The notes beneath the pieces were generated by a model, which saw nothing but the letters and a program-made list of their open reading frames with translations, was not told the origin of the DNA and searched no databases. From Candidatus Gastranaerophilales bacterium (lineage in GTDB: Bacteria; Cyanobacteriota; Vampirovibrionia; Gastranaerophilales; Gastranaerophilaceae): a stretch of 40,403 nucleotides of DNA. The stretch is from positions 1 to 40,403 of the forward strand of contig CALUTM010000013.1 of NCBI GenBank assembly GCA_944323705.1. The letters run 5' to 3'. The translations under genes were made by a program, and so were the position numbers. Positions 31,798-40,403 of the stretch are shown piece after piece; positions within the stretch are counted from its first letter, which is position 1, and the number at the start of each line of letters is the position of its first letter.

Positions 31798-32244
31798 ATG
31801 AAGTTAAAAAGAATTATCGCATCCGCTGTTATACTACTGTTTTGTACATCAGTTTTTGCAGCACCAACAACACCTAAAATAGCTGTCGTTGATATTCAAA
31901 AAGTTGTTGCTGCATCTTCTCAGGTAAAAACATTAAGATCATCTCAGGAAGCCAAAAATAAAGAACTGGCAAAGTTCATAAAAAATGCCCAGGCAGATGT
32001 AAATAAACAGACAGATGCTAACAAGAAAAAATCACTTGCGGCTCAGTACGAAAAACAATTGGTAGCAAAAAGAGAAGCTAATGCCAAAGAATATGCAGCC
32101 AAGCTGAAGGCAGCAGACGCAAATATAACTGCAGCAATCGGCAAAAAAGCAACAGAGATGGGATACACGATGGTATTACCCAAATCAGCGGTAGTTTATG
32201 GCGGGGATGATATAACCGCTGAAATTTTAAAGGTTATAAAATAA
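31798..32244 (+). CDS. OmpH/Skp-like periplasmic chaperone
   Basis: A 148-residue exported protein. The signal peptide MKLKRIIASAVILLFCTSVF ends at about Ala21-Ala22. The mature part starts with KIAVVDIQKVVAASSQVKTL, typical of OmpH/Skp, then a long Lys/Ala/Gln-rich coiled coil (about residues 45-110), and returns to a strand (KATEMGYTMVLPKSAVVYGG). Skp-like trimers hold unfolded outer-membrane proteins, evidence that the cell has an outer membrane. It sits between lgt and a dehydrogenase gene in a tight operon. Confidence 0.9.
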   Translation: MKLKRIIASAVILLFCTSVFAAPTTPKIAVVDIQKVVAASSQVKTLRSSQEAKNKELAKFIKNAQADVNKQTDANKKKSLAAQYEKQLVAKREANAKEYAAKLKAADANITAAIGKKATEMGYTMVLPKSAVVYGGDDITAEILKVIK

Positions 32245-33285
32245 ATGAAAGCCGTTTTATTCTACGGACCACAGGATATAAGGTACGAAGATACAATGAT
32301 TAAACCCCTTGCTAAGGGTGAGATTCTTGTAAAGATAGAAGCAGCCTTAACCTGCGGTACTGACGTAAAAACATACAGACGCGGGCATCCTGTATTAATC
32401 AAAAATATCCCCTCCGGGTTTGGACATGAATTTTCGGGAACAGTTGCAAAAATTGCACCGGATGTCAAAAATGTTAAAGTGGGTGACAGAGTCGTATGTG
32501 CAAACTCGGCACCTTGCGGAGAATGTTTTTACTGCAAAAGAGGCGAATATAATCTGTGCGAAAATTTAGATTTACTTAACGGAGCCTATGCAGAATATAT
32601 TGTTGTCCCGGAAAGAATTGTGAAAAAAAATACTTTGCTCCTGCCGCCGAGTCTTACGTTTGAAAAAGCGGCTTTTTCCGAGCCTCTTGCCAATGTTGTT
32701 CACGGGGTCGAACGTACGGGAATAAGACCCGGACAAACCGTAGGCGTAATCGGTATCGGTCCAATCGGACTTATGTTTGCAAGATTGTGTAAACTAAAAG
32801 GAGCACGGGTTATTGTTGCGGGAAGAAATCCGATAAAGTTAAAATTAGCGGATGAATTTGCCCATGCGGACGAAATTGTGGATTTGAAGAAATACTCAAA
32901 CCCTGAAAGAATATTTAAAGATTTTTCTGATGAGAAAAAAGGGCTTGATGTTGCAATAGAATGTGTCGGCATGCCGGAGATATGGGAGCTGGTATTCTCT
33001 TGTGTACGACCGGGAGGCACGGTACACTTTTTCGGAGGATGCAAATCCGGCTCTAAAGTAAGTATTGATACCACAAAAATGCACTACGGAGACATACGCC
33101 TGATGAGCGTATTTCATCATACCCCCAAATACTTCCGGCAAGCACTCGATTTAATTTCTACGGGAGAAATAGAAGTAGAAAAACTTATTACAGCGGAACT
33201 TCCGTTGGACAAAGTAGAATATGCAATGGAGCAGCACATTGCGGGAAATGCCATTAAATTTCTAATCCGCCCGTTCAACTCTTAA
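32245..33285 (+). CDS. Zinc-dependent medium-chain alcohol/polyol dehydrogenase
   Basis: A 346-residue MDR-family enzyme. Catalytic zinc ligands are Cys37 (ALTCGTDVK), His61-Glu62 (GFGHEFSG) and a later Glu; the structural zinc site is Cys91, Cys94, Cys97, Cys105 (CGECFYCKRGEYNLC). The Rossmann motif GVIGIGPIGLMFARL lies near 165-180. It resembles sorbitol/threonine/glucose dehydrogenases; the substrate cannot be fixed. The start abuts the ompH stop, so it is probably the last gene of the lgt operon. The 3' end overlaps the convergent CorC-like gene by 24 bases. Confidence 0.93.
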   Translation: MKAVLFYGPQDIRYEDTMIKPLAKGEILVKIEAALTCGTDVKTYRRGHPVLIKNIPSGFGHEFSGTVAKIAPDVKNVKVGDRVVCANSAPCGECFYCKRGEYNLCENLDLLNGAYAEYIVVPERIVKKNTLLLPPSLTFEKAAFSEPLANVVHGVERTGIRPGQTVGVIGIGPIGLMFARLCKLKGARVIVAGRNPIKLKLADEFAHADEIVDLKKYSNPERIFKDFSDEKKGLDVAIECVGMPEIWELVFSCVRPGGTVHFFGGCKSGSKVSIDTTKMHYGDIRLMSVFHHTPKYFRQALDLISTGEIEVEKLITAELPLDKVEYAMEQHIAGNAIKFLIRPFNS

Positions 33286-34554
33286 TTTTACAATCCTGCC
33301 GGAATCAGCTTTTGTTACGCAGTATTTAAAATACTCATCTTTTATTTCGTCATTTTCAGAGGCTATTCTTCCCAATTTTTTCATAAAATATCCCCCTATA
33401 GTATTTACGTCATCATCTGATAATACTACGCTAAAAAATTCACAAAACTCGTCCGTTCGCATTTTCCCGCAAACCTCATAAGCCCCGTTATTTAACGGCT
33501 TTATCTCGGGTTCTTCGTCATCAAACTCATCCCAAACTTCACCCAGAATTTCTTCCATAACATCCTCATGGGTAACCAAACCGCTTGTCCCGCCAAATTC
33601 ATCTATTACAATAGCAAGCTGAGCCCTTCTTTTTTGAAATTCTAAAGCAAGATTGTCTATAAGCATTGTCTCAGGTACAAAAAAAGCCTCCCTGAGCAAA
33701 GACGAAAGTTCAACATTTTCCTTCTTTACAATCAAAGGATATATATCCTTTATGTGCAAAAATCCCAAAATTTTATCCAAACTGCCGTCGTAAACAGGAT
33801 ATCTTGTGTATTGATTTTCAATAATTATATTATTAATTTCCTCCACGGAAGCATCCGCCGAAATACAAACCATATCGGGACGAGGCACCATAATTTCAAC
33901 AACAGTTAAATCCGAAAACTTAAACACATTCTGCAAAATTTCCGCCTCTTGTTCTTTTAATACTCCTCCCTTACAACTTGCATCAATAAGCATATTAAGT
34001 TCTTCCGTCGTATGGACCATCTGATGCGAACTTGCCGGTTCAATCCCGCATAATTTAAGCAAAACATTACCAAGCCCGTTTAATAAAAATATCATGGGAG
34101 AAAAAATCTTAGTTACGATAAACATCGGCTTTGCAACCCAAAGTGTCGTTTTTTCGGGAAACTGTAATGCTATGGATTTGGGCATTAATTCTCCAATCAC
34201 AACGTGCAATACTGTAATCAGGGCAAATGCAATCGTAACAGAGAGTGTATGCGTCGCAACCGTCTCAGCAACATTCGGAAGAAACTCAAATATTGGATGT
34301 ATGAGTTTTGCAATTGCAGATTCGCCAACCCAACCGATACCCAAACTTGCAATAGTTATACCGAGCTGTACGGCAGCAATATATTTGTCTATGTGTTTAA
34401 CAGCGTCCAAGGCAAGTTTGGCATCAAAATTTCCTTCATTTGAAAGTTGCTGTATTCTGGTCTTTCTTACACCGACCAGAGCAAACTCAGCTGCTACAAA
34501 AAAACCGTTTAAAAATAATAAGAATGCGATTACAAAAAGATTAAATAAAACCAT
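33262..34554 (-). CDS. CNNM/CorC (HlyC)-type membrane protein
   Basis: A 430-residue protein with three domains: DUF21 membrane domain (residues 1-190; LFLNGFFVAAEFALVGVRKT, HVVIGELMPKSIALQFPE), paired CBS domains (about 215-335; FKFSDLTVVEIMVPRPDMVC, IVIDEFGGTSGLVTHEDVME), and the C-terminal CorC_HlyC domain (YEVCGKMRTDEFCEFFSVVL). The family takes part in Mg2+/Co2+ or Na+ homeostasis; the old name 'hemolysin' is not meaningful. The DUF21 helices fit the CNNM fold. It converges on, and overlaps by 24 bases, the alcohol dehydrogenase. Confidence 0.93.
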   Translation of the reverse strand: MVLFNLFVIAFLLFLNGFFVAAEFALVGVRKTRIQQLSNEGNFDAKLALDAVKHIDKYIAAVQLGITIASLGIGWVGESAIAKLIHPIFEFLPNVAETVATHTLSVTIAFALITVLHVVIGELMPKSIALQFPEKTTLWVAKPMFIVTKIFSPMIFLLNGLGNVLLKLCGIEPASSHQMVHTTEELNMLIDASCKGGVLKEQEAEILQNVFKFSDLTVVEIMVPRPDMVCISADASVEEINNIIIENQYTRYPVYDGSLDKILGFLHIKDIYPLIVKKENVELSSLLREAFFVPETMLIDNLALEFQKRRAQLAIVIDEFGGTSGLVTHEDVMEEILGEVWDEFDDEEPEIKPLNNGAYEVCGKMRTDEFCEFFSVVLSDDDVNTIGGYFMKKLGRIASENDEIKDEYFKYCVTKADSGRIVKLRVERAD

Positions 34555-34591
34555 TTTTTTATACTAATATAAATTCGCATATTTATCAATA

Positions 34592-36162
34592 TTAAACATG
34601 TTTTATAGTTTTCTTCAGACCTTCAGTCAGCATTGATTTTATTTTTTCTATTTGTGAGCCGGAATATAGTGCACAAGAGGACAATAATTTTTTCTTCAAA
34701 GAATCATTCTTAACAACCTCTGCCAATTTTTTCCTTACATAAATCGCATTCTCGGATGATACATTAGAAAGCTTATATATCAACCTATCCTGCAATGCCT
34801 CATTATCAATTTCCGCAAGACGATTGTAATAATTTCTGAATTTATCCTTCGGAAGCAAATGCACAAAGCTTGCCAAATGCTCGATTGACTCGGGAAGTGC
34901 ATATTTTTCCGCTATATCATAATAACTTGCAATTCTTGCAGGCAAAATATCCGAACGAATCGTCTGTAAATCGTCTTTTATCTTATCGTCTCTATGCTTC
35001 ATACAAAGAAGAGGTATCTCATTGAACAATATCACCTGCGTAATTACATCTTTTGTTTGCACAAGTTTTTCAAAATATTTTAATGCATCGTTATAAGAAA
35101 GATATTTCAACACATACGCCAAACCCTGATTAACCTTAGGCTCTCCAAGTTTTAAACAAGTATCAATATAATAATCCTTATTGTCTAAGTGCTTTATACT
35201 CATTGCCAAACCGGCATTTTTGCTTGCATCAGCACCTGTTTTCTTTGCAAGCAGCTTGTACCATTCAAGCAGACGGTATTCTTCCGGTGTCTTTTTTATA
35301 TGTTCAGCTATCTTTCGTGCAAATTTATCACCATTTTTAAGCCTGTTAATAACCCTTACACCGCCCCAATCAAAACTGTATCCTTTGCAGACACATTATG
35401 CTTCTTAAGTGCATCTTCATCGGTACACTTCAAACCATACCTGTATGGGTTAATATTTCTCTTTGGCAGACGGACATCATCGTCTACGTATTTATTTACC
35501 ATGTATCCGCTCTTTAAACTCCCGAAAAAGAATTTTCCTCTGTTTGTGTCACTGCCGACAGTATTCATCCAATATTGAGCACTGTTAATCTCCGCATAAC
35601 ATCCATGGCTCTTATACGGCTGCCAATTCTCACCTTCTATCATGTGAAAAACTTTTATTATGAATTCATCTTCATCAGGTCCGTACATATCCCTGAGTCC
35701 TTCCAGTTTATAACCGGCACCCTTGCCGCCTTTTCCCAGATAGACAATATCAAAATCATCCCATCTTCCCAAAATATTATATTTTCGCAAGACATTCTCA
35801 AGAGTTTCTACTGTTGATTTGTTTCGTCTCTTTGTAATTTCATCTATAGTATAAACCTTTGACTCGTCAAAATCTCTCAAATCATTGCTGACAATATCAA
35901 AAGCATCATATATTTCTTTTATTGCTTCTTCCTTTTTATCCGCAGGAAGTTTAGCAAACATAAATCCGGGCAGCTTACCCACCATAAGGCTTTTATCTTT
36001 CCTTTTATCGACAAACTCCTTAATATCTTTTTGTCCGTCAATATAAGTTTTCTTTTTCATCCTTTTGGTTAAACCGACAAATGACGGGCTTGATTGTTTT
36101 TCTTTTAGAGAACCTGCATTCTGTTGTGAATACGGGAAAATAAGTAAATTATTTATTCGCAT
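34592..36162 (-). pseudogene. Frameshifted kinase-like unknown protein (about 523 residues if joined)
   Basis: Two overlapping-frame pieces belong together. The 5' piece (36162 to 35356, 268 residues) ends shortly after the -1 position at a run of four T (35372-35375). In the next frame the text continues sensibly as FDWGGVRVINRLKNGDKFAR into the 3' piece (to 34592). The 5' piece has a glycine-rich loop (YLGKGGKGAGYKLEG), a VAIK-like FIIKVFH, an alpha-C-like CYAEINSAQYW, a hinge-like GYMVNKYVDDD, and the restored FDWGG looks DFG-like, so a protein-kinase-like fold is suspected. The rest is helical. The shift may be a sequencing error, a mutation or real recoding; I saw no classical slippery heptamer. 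No known family. Confidence 0.6.
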
Positions 36163-36301
36163 GATGATATATTATAACCCCATAAAAAAAAATTTTGCTA
36201 TTTTTATAAACAAATGTTAAGCATCCTGCTCTTGCCATCTGATTAGATTTTATGTATTATTGTAAAGCATAAGTACATTATGGGATAAAGGGGATATTAA
36301 T

Positions 36302-37060
36302 ATGAGCGGACACTCGAAATGGTCAACCATAAAACATAAAAAAGCAAAAACAGACTCTTTGAGAGCAGCGGAATTTCAGAAATTTTCAAGAGAAATTATT
36401 GTAGCATCAAAGCTTGGCGGTCCCGACCCTGCGGGGAATTTCAGACTTAGAACCGCGATAGAAAAAGCAAAAGCGGCAGGACTTCCAAACGATAATATAA
36501 AAAGAGCAATAGAAAAAGGCTCCGGTGCGGGAAACAACGAAAACTACGATGAAATAGTTTACGAAGGTTATGCTGCAGGCGGAGTTGCTGTTGTTGTAGA
36601 GGCTATGACCGATAATAAAAACCGTACGGCAGGCGATGTAAGGAGTTATTTTACAAAATTTAACGGAAATCTGGGCGAAACAGGCTGTGTAGGTTGGATG
36701 TTTGACAAAAAGGGTTGTATTACGTTCAACAAAGATGATGTTGACTACGAAAAACTCTTTGAAGCAGCTATTAACCTTGATGCGGAAGATATTACGGAAG
36801 AAGAGGAAGAATACAAAGTTTATACCTCAATTCCAAACCTTCAGCCGATTACCGAAGGGTTGGAAGCCGAAGGCTTTAAAGCCGTTTCCGCGGAATTTAC
36901 CAGAGTTCCTCAAAACACAATAGAAGTTACGGACGAAAAAACTGCCATCAATATAATGAGACTGCTCGGCAAATTGGAAGAAAATGATGACGTACAAAAT
37001 GTTTATGCAAACTTTGATATTGATGACGAGTTAATGGCAAAAATTGAAAACCAGATATAA
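36302..37060 (+). CDS. yebC: YebC/PmpR-family protein
   Basis: A 252-residue TACO1/YebC protein: MSGHSKWSTIKHKKAKTDSL opening, GPDPAGNFRLRTAIEKAKAA, NIKRAIEKGSG, and ADNKNRT-like MTDNKNRTAGDVRSYFTKFN. The family was called a transcriptional regulator; recent work links YebC to resolving ribosome stalling at polyproline and similar stretches. AAAGGGGAT precedes ATG 36302. It is followed 17 bases later by ybaB and then recR, a recombination/nucleoid group. Confidence 0.96.
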   Translation: MSGHSKWSTIKHKKAKTDSLRAAEFQKFSREIIVASKLGGPDPAGNFRLRTAIEKAKAAGLPNDNIKRAIEKGSGAGNNENYDEIVYEGYAAGGVAVVVEAMTDNKNRTAGDVRSYFTKFNGNLGETGCVGWMFDKKGCITFNKDDVDYEKLFEAAINLDAEDITEEEEEYKVYTSIPNLQPITEGLEAEGFKAVSAEFTRVPQNTIEVTDEKTAINIMRLLGKLEENDDVQNVYANFDIDDELMAKIENQI

Positions 37061-37077
37061 AAGGAGGAGTAATAATT

Positions 37078-37413
37078 ATGATGAACATGATGAATATGAT
37101 GAAACAAGCTCAAAATATTCAAAAAAGATTAAAAGAAGCACAAGATGAATTGAATAAAATGGATATAGAAGGAGAAGCCGCTAACGGTTCCGTAAAAGTC
37201 ATTTGTGACGGTAAAGGTCTGTTTAAGTCTATCAAGCTTTCTGCGGAAGCTATAAACCCGGAAAACCCGTCCTCCGTTTCCGAAGATACAATCGAAATGC
37301 TTGAAGACATCATTACAACGGCAATAAACCAAACCTCCGGCAAAGCCCAAAAAGTAATGGAAGAAAAAATGAAAGCCGTAACAGGCGGGATAAGCATTCC
37401 CGGACTATTTTAG
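37078..37413 (+). CDS. ybaB: YbaB/EbfC nucleoid-associated protein
   Basis: A 111-residue DNA-binding protein: a Met-rich start (MMNMMNMMKQAQNIQKRLKE), a helix, a strand region (GSVKVICDGKGLFKSIKLSA) and a C-terminal helix ending GGISIPGLF, the standard YbaB ending. Homodimers bind DNA non-specifically and modulate nucleoid structure and repair. AAAGGAGGAGT precedes the start. It lies directly upstream of recR, the usual pairing; dnaX, normally first, is absent. Confidence 0.95.
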   Translation: MMNMMNMMKQAQNIQKRLKEAQDELNKMDIEGEAANGSVKVICDGKGLFKSIKLSAEAINPENPSSVSEDTIEMLEDIITTAINQTSGKAQKVMEEKMKAVTGGISIPGLF

Positions 37414-37466
37414 GGATAACGCCCTCTCACGGGTTAATTATTCGTCACTTTGTCGAAAAGGTTCAC

Positions 37467-38063
37467 ATGATTTATCCAAAGTCCATAGCAACACTAATCG
37501 AACAATTCCAAAAGTTTCCGTCCGTTGGTCCGAAATCAGCACAACGGATGGCTTTTCAAGTGCTTAAAATGCCTCTCGGTGAAGTTGAAAAATTTACGAA
37601 TGCTATTTTAGAAGCAAAGAAAAGTGCCAGAACTTGCGAAATTTGTTTCAATATCTCAACCCAAACACCTTGTGAAATCTGCTCTTCCACTAACAGAAAC
37701 CGCTCGGTGATTTGTGTTGTTGCGGAAACAAAGGATTTAATTGCGATTGAAAAAACAAACGAATATCGCGGACTTTACCATGTATTACAAGGGCTTATTT
37801 CTCCTATCGACGGAATCGGTGCCGAAGATATCAGAATAAAAGAGTTGTTGCAAAGGCTTACGGATGAAGAGGTCCAAGAGGTTATACTTGCACTTTCGCC
37901 ATCCGTAGAGGGAGAAGCCACAAGCCTATATCTTACAAAACTTATTAAACCGTTCGGAATAAAAATTTCCCGTATAGCATTTGGTCTACCTGTCGGAGCA
38001 GATTTGGAATATGCTGATGAAGTCACTCTGGCAAGGGCTATAGAGGGACGCCGCGAGCTTTAA
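37467..38063 (+). CDS. recR: Recombination mediator RecR
   Basis: RecR works with RecO/RecF to load RecA at gaps. The helix-hairpin-helix ([20 protein letters not shown]), the C4 zinc finger (Cys57, Cys60, Cys69, Cys72), the Toprim domain ([33 protein letters not shown]) and the Walker-B-like C-terminus ([20 protein letters not shown]) are all present in 198 residues. AAAAGG precedes ATG 37467. Its end overlaps the convergent enolase gene by 26 bases. Confidence 0.97.
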   Translation: MIYPKSIATLIEQFQKFPSVGPKSAQRMAFQVLKMPLGEVEKFTNAILEAKKSARTCEICFNISTQTPCEICSSTNRNRSVICVVAETKDLIAIEKTNEYRGLYHVLQGLISPIDGIGAEDIRIKELLQRLTDEEVQEVILALSPSVEGEATSLYLTKLIKPFGIKISRIAFGLPVGADLEYADEVTLARAIEGRREL

Positions 38064-39357
38064 AAGAAGCTATACCCTGATATTTTCCCCAAGCAGCCAA
38101 GTCTTCTTCTATTCTCAAAAGTCTGTTATATTTTGCAATCCTGTCAGTTCTCGAAAGGGAGCCGGTTTTGATTAAGCCGCAATTTGAAGCAACAGCAAGA
38201 TCCGAAATAAAACTGTCTTCGGTTTCACCCGATCTGTGAGAAACTATTGCTGTATAACCGTTTTCCCGTGCCATTAAGATTGCATCCAGAGTTTCGGAAA
38301 GAGTGCCGATTTGATTTGGTTTAATAAGAATTGAATTTGCAATTCCTTTATCTATCCCCTGCTTTAATCTGGAAGTATTCGTCACAAACAAATCATCACC
38401 GACCAATTGGCACCTGTTTCCAAGCTTGTCCGTCAAATTTTGCCATCCAAGCCAATCATCCTGAGCCATACCGTCCTCAATTGATATTATAGGATAGTCG
38501 TTCACCAGTTCAGAAAGATACTCTATCATCTCCTCCGAAGTTAATTTTCTGTTTTCGCCTTTCAAAAAATATCGGCTTAGAGAACAAACTCCGCCCGAGC
38601 ACTCACCTTCTTCATATAATTCGGAAGCGGCAACATCAAGACAAAGTTTTACATTATTTGTGTTATATCCGGCTTTTTCAATCGCTGCAATAATCGTCTC
38701 GATTGCTTCTCTTGCAGACAAAAAGTCGGGTGCAAAACCACCCTCATCACCTACAGTGGTAGAAAAACCCTTTTCATTCAATATCGCTTTCAGGGTGTGA
38801 AATATCTCAGAGCCCGCCTTTAATGCCTCAGAAAATGTTGGAGCCCCGACAGGAGATATCATAAACTCCTGAAAATCAAGTTTATTATTGGCATGAGCAC
38901 CACCGTTTAAAATATTCATCATCGGAGTCGGAAGAATACGCCCACACATACCTCCCAAATATCTGTACAACGGCAATTCATAAGAAGCCGCAGCAGCCCT
39001 TGCACATGCCAGCGACACCGCTAAAATAGCATTCGCCCCCAAATTGGATTTATTAAAACTGCCATCCGTCTCTATCATAATATCGTCAATAAGTTTTTGA
39101 TTAGAAGCATCCTCCCCAAGCAAATTCGGAGTAATTACCGAATTAATATTATCAACGGCTTTTAAGACCCCTTTTCCGAAATAATCCTCACGGATTTTGT
39201 CCCTTAACTCCCTTGCCTCATAAATACCGCAAGATGCCCCGGAAGGGACGGAAGCACGCCCGATAGAACCGTCTATAAGCCTTACATCTGCTTCTACTGT
39301 CGGATTTCCTCTGGAATCAAGTATCTGTCTTGCTTTTATATCTTCAATTTCACACAT
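38038..39357 (-). CDS. eno: Enolase
   Basis: Converts 2-phosphoglycerate to phosphoenolpyruvate in glycolysis. From the ATG at 39357 (AAGGAG six bases upstream) the protein has 439 residues; an upstream in-frame start would add 13 unlikely residues. Seen are [34 protein letters not shown], the acid/base Glu in [12 protein letters not shown], metal ligands in [11 protein letters not shown] and VGDDLFVTN, the catalytic Lys in [21 protein letters not shown] and the terminal [20 protein letters not shown]. All catalytic residues are present. Confidence 0.98.
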   Translation of the reverse strand: MCEIEDIKARQILDSRGNPTVEADVRLIDGSIGRASVPSGASCGIYEARELRDKIREDYFGKGVLKAVDNINSVITPNLLGEDASNQKLIDDIMIETDGSFNKSNLGANAILAVSLACARAAAASYELPLYRYLGGMCGRILPTPMMNILNGGAHANNKLDFQEFMISPVGAPTFSEALKAGSEIFHTLKAILNEKGFSTTVGDEGGFAPDFLSAREAIETIIAAIEKAGYNTNNVKLCLDVAASELYEEGECSGGVCSLSRYFLKGENRKLTSEEMIEYLSELVNDYPIISIEDGMAQDDWLGWQNLTDKLGNRCQLVGDDLFVTNTSRLKQGIDKGIANSILIKPNQIGTLSETLDAILMARENGYTAIVSHRSGETEDSFISDLAVASNCGLIKTGSLSRTDRIAKYNRLLRIEEDLAAWGKYQGIASFKARGVPL

Positions 39358-39426
39358 AACAATCTCCTTACCGAAAAAGATTATGAAAAAATACAATAAA
39401 AAGCTATTCTACACTTAGGCAAAGTT

Positions 39427-39454
39427 TTGATTTTTATTAATATACAGTTATAAT
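39427..39454 (+). promoter_or_regulatory. Promoter giving a probable leaderless mRNA
   Basis: TTGATT (39427-39432), a 16-base spacer and TATAAT (39449-39454) are followed by six bases and the ATG at 39461. No ribosome site is present. Confidence 0.62.
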
Positions 39455-39460
39455 ATAGTT

Positions 39461-40108
39461 ATGAAAAAGTTTCTGGTCTGTTTAATACTATTGAGCATAA
39501 CCCTTCCTTCACACGCGTTTTTTTGGAATAAAAAAGACAAAGCTCTGGAAAAAGAACTGGAGGGTAAAGGTTATGCAGGAACCTTACCAAACATTAATAA
39601 TAAAATCGAAAAATCAAAAACAAAAGTAACTACACCTATTTTTGAAGCTCAAGAGGGATTTAATAATCCCGCAGAGCTCAAGCCCGTACCGAAAGATAAC
39701 CCTGCCTTCATTAATATTATTCAAAAAAAAGATAAAACCTCCGAATTTGTAAATGATGCAAACGAAGTAATCCCGATGTTGGAAAAGCTTGTTGATTGTA
39801 TAGAAGAAAATGAAAGCTTGCAATTATTTATAACAAAAGCCAATGTCCTTACCCTTAACATTGATAATTTGACCGAAAAATATGACGGAAAGCCCGAAAG
39901 TTTTTATGAAAGTTTCAGAAAGCTTCAGGAAGTAAACAGATATGTTAAATCAATAGCACTTTTAAGAAAAGAAGCCGTTACATATCAACGCTATCTTGCC
40001 TATTCGGAAAGCGGCTCGATATACAACCCCGAAAATATAAATCAACAACTTCAATACCTGTTGGAAGAGTTGAATACTGCGATTTTACTCTTACGTGAAG
40101 AGGAATAA
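39461..40108 (+). CDS. Exported protein of unknown function, 215 aa
   Basis: The signal peptide MKKFLVCLILLSITLPSHA is cleaved probably before FFWNKK. The mature protein begins charged and Lys-rich (KKDKALEKELEGKGYAGTLP), then a Pro/Lys linker, and from about residue 100 two or three long helices (VNDANEVIPMLEKLVDCIEE; YESFRKLQEVNRYVKSIALL; NINQQLQYLLEELNTAILLL). There are no Cys pairs or membrane helices after the signal. It is probably periplasmic or envelope-associated, helical, with no recognised family. Its start has a promoter immediately in front and no Shine-Dalgarno sequence. A palindromic repeat array begins right after the stop. Confidence 0.8.
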   Translation: MKKFLVCLILLSITLPSHAFFWNKKDKALEKELEGKGYAGTLPNINNKIEKSKTKVTTPIFEAQEGFNNPAELKPVPKDNPAFINIIQKKDKTSEFVNDANEVIPMLEKLVDCIEENESLQLFITKANVLTLNIDNLTEKYDGKPESFYESFRKLQEVNRYVKSIALLRKEAVTYQRYLAYSESGSIYNPENINQQLQYLLEELNTAILLLREEE

Positions 40109-40114
40109 ATCAAC

Positions 40115-40403
40115 AGAAGGTGGAGGGGTAAATATAACTGTCCGACTTGTAAGCTTACTTTTGAGGAACACTTGTGGCTTTTATTCAAGCTTGGCTTCTT
40201 ACCTATGTGTTCCGACCAAATGTCTACGTGCGGGGGTAAATATAACCTCCCAACTTGTAGACTTTACTTCGAGGAACACCTCTAATTTCTATATCTGCTA
40301 GGTATTTTACAAAATGTGTTCCGACCAAATGTCTACGTGCGGGGGTAAATATAACCTCCCAACTTGTAGACTTTACTTCGAGGAACACCTCTAATTTCTA
40401 TAT
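40115..40403. repeat. 109-bp tandem palindromic repeats (about 2.7 units, open at the edge)
   Basis: From 40206 the unit TGTGTTCCGACCAAATGTCT... repeats exactly at 40315, a period of 109 bases. Each unit has nested inverted repeats GTGTTCC/GGAACAC and GTCTAC/GTAGAC around a GGGGGTAAATATAACCTCCC core, so it can fold as a hairpin. A diverged copy (GGAGGGGTAAATATAACTG ... GGAACAC) spans about 40115-40205. The second full copy is cut by the window end. No gene is seen here. Confidence 0.85.

Noticed and set aside
35365-35380. Programmed -1 frameshift in the kinase-like gene
   Set aside because: No X-XXY-YYZ slippery heptamer or clear downstream structure was seen; a simple deletion or read error in a T-run fits better.
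40095-40301. Plus-strand 68-residue open frame after the last gene
   Set aside because: It lies in the palindromic repeat array and overlaps the previous gene; there is no independent start signal.
40206-40403. CRISPR array
   Set aside because: The identical units are 109 bases long with no unique spacers between short repeats, and no cas gene is nearby.
1-40403. tRNA, rRNA or integrase-type mobile elements
   Set aside because: Intergenic stretches were read on both strands; no cloverleaf with a GGTTCRA-type loop, no rRNA stretch and no transposase or integrase motif was found.

Overview
The window reads as chromosomal DNA of a low-GC, Gram-negative-type bacterium. Evidence for two membranes includes an OmpH/Skp-like periplasmic protein, an OmpA-domain stator protein, a lipoprotein beside lgt, and several signal-peptide proteins. 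The mix of housekeeping genes with many unfamiliar small proteins, the CPHG..PGACPICSG motif and the AT-rich promoters remind me most of gut Vampirovibrionia/Gastranaerophilales (the non-photosynthetic 'Melainabacteria' sister of Cyanobacteria). That placement is inference from memory, not a search. No tRNA, rRNA, CRISPR array, transposase or prophage was seen.

Layout. 1-1580: two unknown minus-strand genes behind a cobalamin riboswitch, divergent from a MATE transporter. 1580-5450: MATE, rsmE (with a repeat-derived insert), cca, and a decayed HxlR-regulator fragment. 5400-6887: rpsP with a long Ala/Glu tail, an unknown protein and a 28-residue membrane peptide. 6884-11779: a 1094-residue zinc-ribbon/cyclase-like/STAND-like protein whose catalytic motifs look dead, divergent from a two-gene proton-channel (MotAB/ExbBD/ZorAB-like) stator operon. 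11780-12297: a 0.4-kb stretch bounded by 33-bp inverted repeats. 12297-17435: an EF-hand protein, then the minus-strand operon SDR-bioB-chrA-chrA, then a NifX-type cofactor-binding protein. 17493-20862: small unknown proteins, nadD-yqeK and a secreted protein. 20863-21590: a repeat-rich non-coding spacer. 21591-26425: apt-glycosyltransferase, a small unknown protein and comEC. 26482-30292: prfA-ylxR-infB, with comEC downstream of infB. 30489-33285: TPR lipoprotein-lgt-ompH-alcohol dehydrogenase. 33262-36162: a CorC/HlyC-type protein and a frameshifted, kinase-like unknown gene. 36302-39357: yebC-ybaB-recR converging on eno. 39461-40403: a secreted unknown protein and 109-bp palindromic tandem repeats running off the end.

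How the genes work together. Most are translation, RNA-modification, recombination and cofactor housekeeping. The best candidates for something new are: (i) the cobalamin-riboswitch operon of unknown Cys/His-motif proteins; (ii) the divergent pair of a pseudoenzyme-like STAND protein and an orphan MotAB/ZorAB-like stator; (iii) a shared regulatory signature (motif AATGTAACA plus TTGAAA-N16-TATATA) in front of two small-protein genes; (iv) repeated cases of a -10 box six or seven bases before ATG, suggesting leaderless mRNAs; and (v) a GGGGTAAAT repeat family that also sits inside the rsmE coding sequence.
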